Assembly: GCA_031256125.1 (NCBI GenBank)
Contig: JAIRRE010000235.1
Location: 1 to 5,793 of the forward strand
Origin: Burkholderiaceae bacterium
Lineage (GTDB): Bacteria > Pseudomonadota > Gammaproteobacteria > Burkholderiales > Burkholderiaceae_C
Length of the DNA stretch: 5,793 bases
Direction of reading: 5' to 3'
This document shows, piece after piece, positions 1 to 5,119 of this stretch (positions are counted from its first letter, which is position 1; the number at the start of each line of letters is the position of its first letter). Position numbers and translations under genes: made by a program. Below the pieces are notes generated by a model that was not told where the DNA came from, did no database searches, and saw only the letters and a list, made by a program, of their open reading frames with translations.

Positions 1-285
1 GATCGCGTCATCGCTATCTACGCCCGCGAAAACGGGCAAGGCATGGCCTTTCCCGTTTCCGTGCAAGGCGCCACCGCGCCTGACGCGAGCGCCGCCGCCG
101 CTATGCCCGGCGTCAGCGGCGCGGCTGGTAACGCCGACACCGCTGCGCCTGGCCAAGGCGTAGCCGACGCGCCCAGCGCGCGCGGCAACATCCAACTGGT
201 TGCCACCACACCAGATACCAGTGATGGCGAACCGCCCGAACCATCCCCGCCTCGCCCGCGTCCAACCTTCAAACGCATCAAATAA
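1..285 (+). CDS. sspB: ClpXP protease specificity-enhancing factor SspB, C-terminal part (5' end outside window)
   Basis: Frame 1 is open from the first base to TAA at 283-285, giving 94 visible residues. The start DRVIAIYARENGQGMAFPV closely matches the end of the SspB substrate-binding domain (E. coli has LAIYARENGAGTMF at this point). A flexible Ala/Gly/Pro-rich linker of about 50 residues follows, then an acidic/proline stretch (GEPPEPSPP) and the short basic tail RPTFKRIK. In the family this tail is the ClpX-docking XB motif (RPALRVVK in E. coli). SspB is a cytoplasmic adaptor that delivers ssrA-tagged proteins from stalled ribosomes to ClpXP. The linker is low in complexity and poorly conserved, as usual for this protein. 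Only the C-terminal portion is present, so the length and start cannot be judged. The gene is followed 90 bp later by tRNA-Thr on the same strand. Confidence 0.9.
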   Translation, partial: DRVIAIYARENGQGMAFPVSVQGATAPDASAAAAMPGVSGAAGNADTAAPGQGVADAPSARGNIQLVATTPDTSDGEPPEPSPPRPRPTFKRIK

Positions 286-338
286 CCGTACAGGATCGCA
301 TTTTTCATCGTGGCCGTAAATGGCCCTCAAGAATGCCC

Positions 339-344
339 TATTAT
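339..344 (+). promoter_or_regulatory. Possible -10 box of the tRNA-Thr promoter
   Basis: TATTAT lies 31 bp before the mature tRNA 5' end, in the relatively AT-rich gap after sspB. It matches four of six bases of a sigma-70 -10 element. No good -35 hexamer is seen at the expected 16-18 bp spacing (the region reads GTAAAT), so the promoter assignment is weak. The tRNA could instead be cotranscribed with sspB, because no clear terminator separates them. Confidence 0.3.
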
Positions 345-375
345 TCGGAGCAACCCGTAAAACAACTCTTCCCTC

Positions 376-451
376 GCCGCTTTAGCTCAGTTGGTAGAGC
401 ATCCGCCTTGTAAGCGGAAGGTCGTCAGTTCGATTCCGACAAGCGGCACCA
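376..451 (+). tRNA. tRNA-Thr (anticodon TGT), complete with encoded CCA
   Basis: A full 76-nt cloverleaf can be folded. The acceptor stem GCCGCTT (376-382) pairs perfectly with AAGCGGC (441-447), followed by discriminator A (448) and CCA (449-451). The anticodon stem TCCGC (402-406) pairs with GCGGA (414-418) around the loop CTTGTAA, placing anticodon TGT at 409-411, which reads ACA codons for threonine. The D-arm box TAGCTCAGTTGGTAGAGC and the T loop TTCGATT are canonical. The T stem (424-428 with 436-440) carries one A-C mismatch (427/437). As I recall, E. coli tRNA-Thr(UGU) has the same mismatch, so I do not read it as decay. Confidence 0.98.
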
Positions 452-483
452 ATAACACGTTTCTTTACGTTCCATAACGCACT

Positions 484-519
484 AAAACCCGCATAGATAC
501 AACGCTATGCGGGTTTTTT
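484..519 (+). terminator. Rho-independent terminator of tRNA-Thr, possibly bidirectional
   Basis: AAAACCCGCATAG (484-496) and CTATGCGGGTTTT (505-517) are perfect inverted repeats around an 8-nt loop. A run of six T begins at 514, partly inside the stem. It lies 32 bp after the tRNA CCA end and would end the sspB/tRNA transcript. On the minus strand the same hairpin ends in four T, so it could also weakly stop read-through from the convergent catabolic operon, for which I see no terminator nearer its own end. Confidence 0.92.
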
Positions 520-548
520 GTTGTTCCAAGTCGTTCCGCCGGGTATCC

Positions 549-558
549 TGGTATACCA
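549..558. other. 10-bp perfect palindrome TGGTATACCA just behind the tRNA terminator
   Basis: TGGTATACCA is its own reverse complement. It sits inside a slightly larger dyad, because GGTAT at 542-546 is also complementary to ATACC at 553-557. It lies about 30 bp after the terminator, between the housekeeping genes and the transposase remnant. Such a palindrome could be a protein-binding site such as a recombinase arm site or an operator, but nothing in the window shows which. A function is inference only. Confidence 0.3.
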
Positions 559-578
559 CCAAAAATGGCAGTGGCTGT

Positions 579-850
579 GCACAGTGCCTGGCCTTGTCGG
601 TGGGCATCTGTCCGGGCAACAATGAAAACGCGGGCAAGCGCAAGAGCGGACGCATCCGCTGCGGCAATGTTTGGGTACGCCCGCTGCTATGCGAGTTTGC
701 CCAAGCGGGGGAGCAAACGCGCTGCGCGTTCAAGGGCAAGTTCCAGGCCTTGAGCTGAGCATCCGCTAGGGATACAAAAAGTCCGTCATCGCCCTGGCGC
801 ACAAGATGCTGGGCAACCACGGCTACATCCAGACACCTGCCGCTGCCTAA
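579..850 (+). pseudogene. Degenerate C-terminal fragment of an IS110-family transposase
   Basis: From about 579 frame 3 reads AQCLALSVGICPGNNENAGK, followed by RKSGRIRCGNVWVRPLLCEF and a stretch ending KGKFQALS. This is the hallmark Transposase_20 region of IS110/IS1111 transposases (usually WVGxCPGNNESAGKRKSGK...GNxWVRRLLCEFA). A TGA at 756-758 ends this frame, and the homology resumes in frame 2 as IR-stop-GYKKSVIALAHKML (family: IRRGxKKxIIALAHKxL), running to TAA at 848-850. The fragment thus carries a frameshift near 753-760 (AGCTGAGC looks like a small duplication) and a nonsense codon TAG at 767-769. The N-terminal DEDD catalytic domain is absent and no IS110 start lies in the window. 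The family tryptophan in WVG is serine here. The piece is non-functional, roughly a quarter of a transposase, and marks past mobile-element activity beside the tRNA gene. Confidence 0.8.
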
Positions 851-941
851 CGCGGCATCTGAGCGCTACACCCTGCGCATCGGCTTGCGTTACGCCGGTT
901 TGGTTGCGCTCGGGAAATGCTGTTTTTCACATTAGCTGCCG
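851..941. other. Spacer between transposase remnant and transporter gene, nothing recognised
   Basis: About 90 bp separate the remnant's stop from the stop codon of the minus-strand transporter gene. I see no hairpin with a T run for the operon on the minus strand, no tRNA-end duplication and no complete insertion-sequence end. Confidence 0.5.
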
Positions 942-2354
942 CTACCGCGCGCCGGTGGGGGTGGGTATAGCCTTGCCCGTGGAACCTGCCGCTGGTGGCT
1001 GATGACGGGAAAAGTCGGTCTGGCGCTGGCTGAAGCCGAACAGCAGCATCGTCGCCGCCGCAATGAAGCAGGGCACGCCGACCAGTGTGAACAGCGAGGA
1101 CATGGATAGGCCCAGCGCCAGCATCGAACCGCCCGCCAGCGACCCCAGCACCGAGCCACAGCGCCCCACGCCGTTGGCCAGGCTTACGCCGGTGGCGCGG
1201 CATTCGGTCGGATAGAACGCCGCCGACAGCGCATTGGCCCCCACCTGCGTACCCGAAACGCACACGCCCGCCCAAAACACCGCGATGCTGGCCAGCCATG
1301 GGTTGCCGGTGAGATGCCCGACGGCGGCAATGAATACGCCCGCCAGCAAGTAGGCTGCGGCCAGCACCGCGCTGGGGTTGAAACGGTCCATCAGCCAGCC
1401 CAGCGCGATGGCTCCCAGCGTGCCGCCGACCTGGAATACCCCGGCCACGATGGCCGAGGCGCGCATCGACATGCCGCTGGTTTTGAATAGCGTCGGCATC
1501 CAGCTTTGCAACAGATAGATGACCAGCAAGCTCATGAAAAAGGTCACCCACAGCAGGGCCGTGCCGCGCCGCAGCGCTAGCGCGAACAGGCGCAGCAGCG
1601 TAGCCTGCTTGCCGATTCCGAGGTCCGAAAGCACGAAATGCCGCCCGGCCAGGTTTGCCTGCGGGGCAATGCGCGCGTCGGCCCAGCGCGCCCGCACCAT
1701 GTAGCGCACCGATTCAGGCAGCAGAGCGATCAGCGCCAAACCCAACGCGATGGGCATGGCGCCGCCCACCAGCAGCACCGAATGCCAGCCATAAAACTCC
1801 AGCAGCGCCACCGCCGCGAAACCGCCCAGCGCCGAACCCAAGGTAAAGCCGCAGAACATCGTCGTCACCAGTAGCGATCGGATACGCACCGGGCAGTATT
1901 CGCTGGTGAGCGTGATGGCGTTGGGCATAGCGCTGCCCAGCCCCAGCCCGGTGAGAAAGCGCAACGCTACCAGCTAGCCGAACGTCGGCGCGAAAGCCGA
2001 TAAACAACTGGCCGTGCCGAAAGCGAACACGCAGGCCAGCAACATGCGCTTGCGGCCAACCCGGTCGCCCAGCGGGCCAAACAGGATGGCGCCGAACATC
2101 AACCCCGCCAACCCCGCGCCAAACACCGGCGCCAGTTGCATCGGCGTAAGGTTCCACTGCGCGCGGATCGCCGGGCCGATCAAGCCGATGGCTGCGGTGT
2201 CGAAACCATCAATGGCGACGATCAGAAAGCACAGCGCCACGATGCGCCACTGAAAGCGCGAGACGCCCTGAAGGTCGATAAAAGCGATAACGTTAAGGCC
2301 CGGCTTGCCGGATGGGAACACTGATGCCGCAACAGCGGCAGGCATGGTGGCCAC
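942..2354 (-). pseudogene. mhbT: AAHS-family MFS aromatic-acid transporter (probably 3-hydroxybenzoate/gentisate uptake), interrupted by an in-frame TAG
   Basis: The frame spans 471 codons from a GTG start at 2354 to TAG at 942-944, with one internal TAG at 1976-1974 (codon 127). Before the stop: a short cytoplasmic N-terminus, TM1 with the AAHS motif DGFD (residues 49-52), TM2, the MFS motif A GPLGDRVGRKR (93-103) and TM3. After it the same frame continues directly with LVALRFLTGLGLGSAMPNAI, SEYCPVRIRSLLV and PESVRYMV, then six more hydrophobic segments including the LMDRFNP loop. All of this resembles the PcaK/BenK/MhbT type of proton symporter in the inner membrane, whose usual length is about 450 residues. 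The change is probably CAG to TAG. As read, the product stops after three helices and cannot be a working transporter without suppression; a sequencing error is also possible. It is the last gene of the operon, 53 bp after the monooxygenase, and would import the pathway's substrate. Confidence 0.88.
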
Positions 2355-2361
2355 AAGCTGT

Positions 2362-2366
2362 CTCCT
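2362..2366 (-). promoter_or_regulatory. Ribosome binding site fixing a GTG start for the transporter
   Basis: AGGAG on the minus strand lies 7 nt before GTG (2354-2352) but 16 nt before the in-frame ATG at 2345, which favours the GTG. The flanking CAGGAGACA is identical to the site in front of the monooxygenase gene. Confidence 0.7.
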
Positions 2367-2407
2367 GTTTTGGGGCTATGTAGCAGCGAGGCGCAGCGGC
2401 TCAACCG

Positions 2408-3616
2408 TCAGGCCACGCCCGCAAGGCAGTTTTCGGCGCACCAGCCGTAGAGCCACGCAATCGCGTCGTAGAACTGTTCCTGTGTGCGGCCTACCCACAG
2501 CGAGTTGCGGATCAGCCGGTCCACACCTTTGGCGTGATACAGCCGCCCCATTTCGCGCGCCGAATACACCATGCGCATAGCGCGCGGGATGCGCACCTGC
2601 TCGTAGAGCTTGAACGCTTCGATGAAGTCGCCCCCGGTTTTGCCGACCGCGACGCCCAGCGTTACCGCGTCTTCCAGTGCCTGGCAGGCGCCTTGCGCCA
2701 TGTATTGCGTGGTCGGGTGCGCGGCATCGCCCAGCAGCGTGATGCGGCCAAAGCTCCAGTGCGGCACGGCGTCGCGGTCGGCGGTGGCCCAGCGCCGCCA
2801 CGAGGTGGGGCGGTTGAGCATCGAGAACGGCAGCGGGTGGATGCCCCGGTAATACGACACCACTTCTTCCTTGCTGCCGTCGGTGACGCCCCAGGTTTCT
2901 TGCTGGCGGCTGTGGAAGGTCACCACCAGGTTGTATTGCCGCCCGCCGCGCAGCGGGTAATGCACCAGATGGCAGTGCGGCCCGGCCCATACCACCGGGG
3001 AATTGATCTGCAATTCCTTGGGCATGTTCTCCACGTCCACCACCGCGCGATAGACCACGTGGCCGGTCACGCGCGGCGGGTCGTCGATCAGCATGGCGCG
3101 CACCAGCGATTTGCCACCGTCGGCGCCGATGACCGCATCGGCGGTATAGCGGTTGCCGTCCTGGTCGAGCACCGTAACGCGCTTGTCTTCCGGCTCCAGG
3201 CGCACGATTTGCGTGCTGGTGCGGAATTTGATGAGCGGATTGCCCTGCACCGCCTCCAGAATCGACTGATGCACGTCTACCCGGTGGATCACGCCATAGG
3301 GGTTACCGAAGCGCTTGCGGAACGCTTCGCCGGTTTCTAGCCGCGCGATTTGTTTGCCATCGACCGCATCCATCATCGTCAGCGAATCGGTATACACCGC
3401 GCGGCCGCGCGCGGCTTCGCCCGCGCCGAGCGCGTCCAGCGCCGTGAAAGCGTTGGGGCCGAGCTGGATGCCCGCGCCGATTTCGCCGATCTCCCTGGAC
3501 TGTTCGAGCAGCAGCACTTCGACGTTTTGCTTGGCCAGCGCCAATCCGGCGGCCAAGCCGCCGATGCCGCCGCCGATCACGATGGCGTGTTGGCGGGATT
3601 TGCTTTTTGAGGTCAT
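2408..3616 (-). CDS. mhbM: 3-hydroxybenzoate 6-monooxygenase (FAD-dependent, gentisate-forming)
   Basis: The 402-residue protein has the full layout of single-component class A flavin hydroxylases: the dinucleotide motif GGGIGG (residues 15-20) with ribose-binding E38, the GADG (DG) motif at 164-167, and the FAD-ribityl motif GDAAHP at 296-301 followed by QYMAQGACQALEDA. It would use NADH, FAD and O2 to para-hydroxylate 3-hydroxybenzoate to gentisate in the cytoplasm. His216, Tyr220 and Gln304 have the spacing of residues I recall as His213, Tyr217 and Gln301 in the active site of the Rhodococcus RHA1 enzyme. The substrate assignment also rests on neighbours that degrade gentisate; a salicylate hydroxylase is the main alternative. 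Start: ATG at 3616 has AGGAG 7 nt upstream, whereas an upstream in-frame TTG (3643) overlaps the preceding stop codon and lacks such a site. It begins 23 bp after the isomerase gene. Confidence 0.9.
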   Translation of the reverse strand: MTSKSKSRQHAIVIGGGIGGLAAGLALAKQNVEVLLLEQSREIGEIGAGIQLGPNAFTALDALGAGEAARGRAVYTDSLTMMDAVDGKQIARLETGEAFRKRFGNPYGVIHRVDVHQSILEAVQGNPLIKFRTSTQIVRLEPEDKRVTVLDQDGNRYTADAVIGADGGKSLVRAMLIDDPPRVTGHVVYRAVVDVENMPKELQINSPVVWAGPHCHLVHYPLRGGRQYNLVVTFHSRQQETWGVTDGSKEEVVSYYRGIHPLPFSMLNRPTSWRRWATADRDAVPHWSFGRITLLGDAAHPTTQYMAQGACQALEDAVTLGVAVGKTGGDFIEAFKLYEQVRIPRAMRMVYSAREMGRLYHAKGVDRLIRNSLWVGRTQEQFYDAIAWLYGWCAENCLAGVA

Positions 3617-3623
3617 GCGTTGT

Positions 3624-3628
3624 CTCCT
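3624..3628 (-). promoter_or_regulatory. Ribosome binding site of the monooxygenase gene
   Basis: AGGAG on the minus strand ends 7 nt before ATG (3616-3614). It decides for this start over the TTG at 3643, which would place the site inside the coding region. Confidence 0.75.
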
Positions 3629-3639
3629 GGTTATTTCAA

Positions 3640-4290
3640 TCAAACGATGTAATCGGGCTGGCGTTGCGGCTCGGCCCGGATGAATGCCGGATGCGCGCGC
3701 GCGTGCTCACAGGCGGCCAGCACGCGCAGATACGGCGCGAGATCGCACTTCATGCGCAGCGCGTTGGCCACTTGCGGCACCAGACAGCAATCGGCCACGG
3801 TGGGCGCCTCGCCCATGCACCACGGGCCGCCGAATTCCCGCGCGGCGCGCGCCAGCAACTGCTCGACGGCGGCCAGCCCTTGGGCGACCCAATGCTGGTA
3901 CCAGGTGTTTTTCTGCTCGGGCGTGACCTTGAGCACGTTTTGCAGATACTTGAGCACGCGCAGGTTGTTGACCGGGTGGATGTCGCACCCGATTTGGTAA
4001 CTCAGCTCTAGCGCGCGGGCGCGGCGCTTGGGGTCTAGCGGAATCAGGCGCGGTTCGGGATGCGCCGCGTCGAGCCAGTCGATGATCGCCAGCGACTGGC
4101 CCAGGCTGAAATCGCCGTCCACCAGCGTGGGCACCGAAGCGTTGGGGTTGAGGTCGTTGACGTAGTGCGCTTCATACTGGGCGCCCGCGCGGATATTCAC
4201 GCCGTGGTACGTCGTCTCCAGACCTTTGAGGGCCAGCGCGATGCGGACCCGGTAGGAGGTGGAGCTGTTGCAAAAGCTGTAGAGATCCAC
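3640..4290 (-). CDS. mhbI: Maleylpyruvate isomerase, glutathione-dependent (zeta-class GST)
   Basis: The 216-residue protein has a thioredoxin-like GST N-domain starting MDLYSFCNSSTSYRVRIALA. SSTSYRVR is the zeta-class signature in its bacterial maleylpyruvate isomerase form (NagL-like); Ser9-Ser10-Thr11 should stabilise the glutathione thiolate. The cis-proline site SVP is at 52-54 and the glutathione-binding Q65-S66 follows. The helical C-domain contains DIHPVNNLRVLKYLQ (103-117), whose His105, Asn and Arg111 match conserved active-site positions. It would convert maleylpyruvate to fumarylpyruvate in the cytosol with glutathione as cofactor. The length fits the family (about 212). Maleylacetoacetate isomerase of the homogentisate route is the close alternative, but the neighbours argue for gentisate. 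The start is GTG at 4290, preceded by AGGAAGGA; an open frame continues upstream only as a shadow of the hydrolase gene. It lies 17 bp after the hydrolase stop. Confidence 0.93.
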   Translation of the reverse strand: MDLYSFCNSSTSYRVRIALALKGLETTYHGVNIRAGAQYEAHYVNDLNPNASVPTLVDGDFSLGQSLAIIDWLDAAHPEPRLIPLDPKRRARALELSYQIGCDIHPVNNLRVLKYLQNVLKVTPEQKNTWYQHWVAQGLAAVEQLLARAAREFGGPWCMGEAPTVADCCLVPQVANALRMKCDLAPYLRVLAACEHARAHPAFIRAEPQRQPDYIV

Positions 4291-4296
4291 GGCCCG

Positions 4297-4304
4297 TCCT
4301 TCCT
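4297..4304 (-). promoter_or_regulatory. Ribosome binding site for the GTG start of the isomerase gene
   Basis: AGGAAGGA on the minus strand ends 6 nt before GTG (4290-4288), in the short gap after the hydrolase stop codon. No ATG in this frame gives the family's usual N-terminus, so this site supports the GTG. Confidence 0.7.
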
Positions 4305-4307
4305 GCT

Positions 4308-5006
4308 TTAGACGATCTTGACGGTCAACTCGCCCAGCCGCTCGATGCCTACGCGCATCGTGTCGCCCGCCTTGACGGCGCCAACGCCCTCGGGCGTGCC
4401 GGTGTAGATCAAGTCGCCCGGTTCGAGCCGGAAGAACTTCGATAAATGCGTCACCGTTTCGGCCACTGACCAGATCAGATGCGACACGTCGCTTTTCTGC
4501 CGGGGCTGGCCGTTGACGGTCAACCAAATGCCGCCTTTTTGAAAATGTCCCGCCTGCGCCGCCGGATGAATCGGCCCCAGCGGCGCGGAGCGGTCGAACG
4601 CCTTGCTGATTTCCCACGGGCGGCCCGTTTCGCGCATTTGCATTTGCAAGTCGCGCCGCGTCATGTCCAGCCCTACCGCGTAGCCCCACACATGGTCAAG
4701 CGCGCTCTCAGGCGCAATATCCGCGCCGCCCTTGCCGATTGCGGCCACCAATTCGGCCTCGTGGTGATAGTTGCTGGTTTGGGTTGGGTAAGCCAGCTCT
4801 AGCGTTTGACCATACGCCACCGGTACCACCGCATCGCCCGGTTTGCAAAAGAAAAACGGCGGTTCGCGGTCGGGATCGAACCCCATCTCGCGTGCGTGCG
4901 CGGCGTAATTGCGCCCGACGCAATAAACCCGGCGCACCGGGAACTGATCGCTAGAGCCGGCGACGGGCACGGCCACGGGCGGTTCTGGAGGAAAGACGAA
5001 TGTCAT
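4308..5006 (-). CDS. mhbH: Fumarylpyruvate hydrolase (fumarylacetoacetate hydrolase family)
   Basis: The 232-residue protein carries one FAH fold. It shows RRVYCVGRNYAAHAREMG (25-42), PPFFFCKPGDAVVP (49-62), the metal-binding HHEAELV with Glu83 and Glu85, the third metal ligand Asp114 in VGLDMTRRDLQ, Lys135 in SKAFD, and the closing YTGTPEGVG (201-209). It would hydrolyse fumarylpyruvate, using a divalent metal, to fumarate and pyruvate, the last step of the gentisate route in the cytosol. The family also includes fumarylacetoacetate hydrolases and oxaloacetate decarboxylases; the neighbouring dioxygenase and isomerase decide the assignment. Start: ATG at 5006 has AAGGAG 9 nt upstream. An in-frame ATG at 5054 would add 16 residues (including VFFCFSKEHFF) unlike the family. 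It lies 113 bp after the dioxygenase stop, a wider gap than elsewhere in the operon. Confidence 0.92.
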   Translation of the reverse strand: MTFVFPPEPPVAVPVAGSSDQFPVRRVYCVGRNYAAHAREMGFDPDREPPFFFCKPGDAVVPVAYGQTLELAYPTQTSNYHHEAELVAAIGKGGADIAPESALDHVWGYAVGLDMTRRDLQMQMRETGRPWEISKAFDRSAPLGPIHPAAQAGHFQKGGIWLTVNGQPRQKSDVSHLIWSVAETVTHLSKFFRLEPGDLIYTGTPEGVGAVKAGDTMRVGIERLGELTVKIV

Positions 5007-5015
5007 AAAAAAGTG

Positions 5016-5021
5016 CTCCTT
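5016..5021 (-). promoter_or_regulatory. Ribosome binding site of the fumarylpyruvate hydrolase gene
   Basis: AAGGAG on the minus strand lies 9 nt before ATG (5006-5004), separated by an A/T-rich spacer. It sets the start against the upstream ATG at 5054. Confidence 0.75.
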
Positions 5022-5119
5022 GGAAAAGCAAAAAAATACATCAACCGCCGCCATACCGCGACAGTTGCTCCAGAGTTTGCAATAAAGTCATGCAGCCGTG
5101 GCGGGTTTTCAGGGCCGTT

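Noticed and set aside
311..325. Possible hairpin TGGCC-GTAAA-TGGCC after sspB
   Set aside because: Only the self-complementary GGCC cores pair, and no T run follows, so it is not a credible terminator.
482..820. 112-codon minus-strand frame over the junction
   Set aside because: It is antisense to the IS110 remnant and runs through the terminator hairpin; it has no family resemblance.
452..941. Second copy of the tRNA-Thr 3' end (attachment-site duplication)
   Set aside because: I searched the junction by eye for the T-loop/acceptor sequence and found only short chance matches such as GCGGCA.
847..1551. 234-codon minus-strand open frame
   Set aside because: It overlaps the transporter in another frame and reads as an Arg/Gly-rich shadow with no recognisable domain, whereas the transporter frame has clear family motifs.
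1714..2157. 147-codon minus-strand open frame spanning the transporter's TAG
   Set aside because: I considered whether a frameshift into this frame might bypass the stop, but its translation has no MFS motifs, and the true frame resumes directly after the TAG.
2534..3340. 268-codon open frame on the plus strand
   Set aside because: It is antisense to the 3-hydroxybenzoate 6-monooxygenase, shows no family resemblance, is rich in His/Arg/Val as expected from high-GC antisense shadows, and has no Shine-Dalgarno site that I can see.
4291..4689. Upstream extension of the maleylpyruvate isomerase frame
   Set aside because: The extra 133 codons lie over the hydrolase gene and are Arg/Gly-rich shadow sequence; the GST fold begins right at the GTG at 4290.
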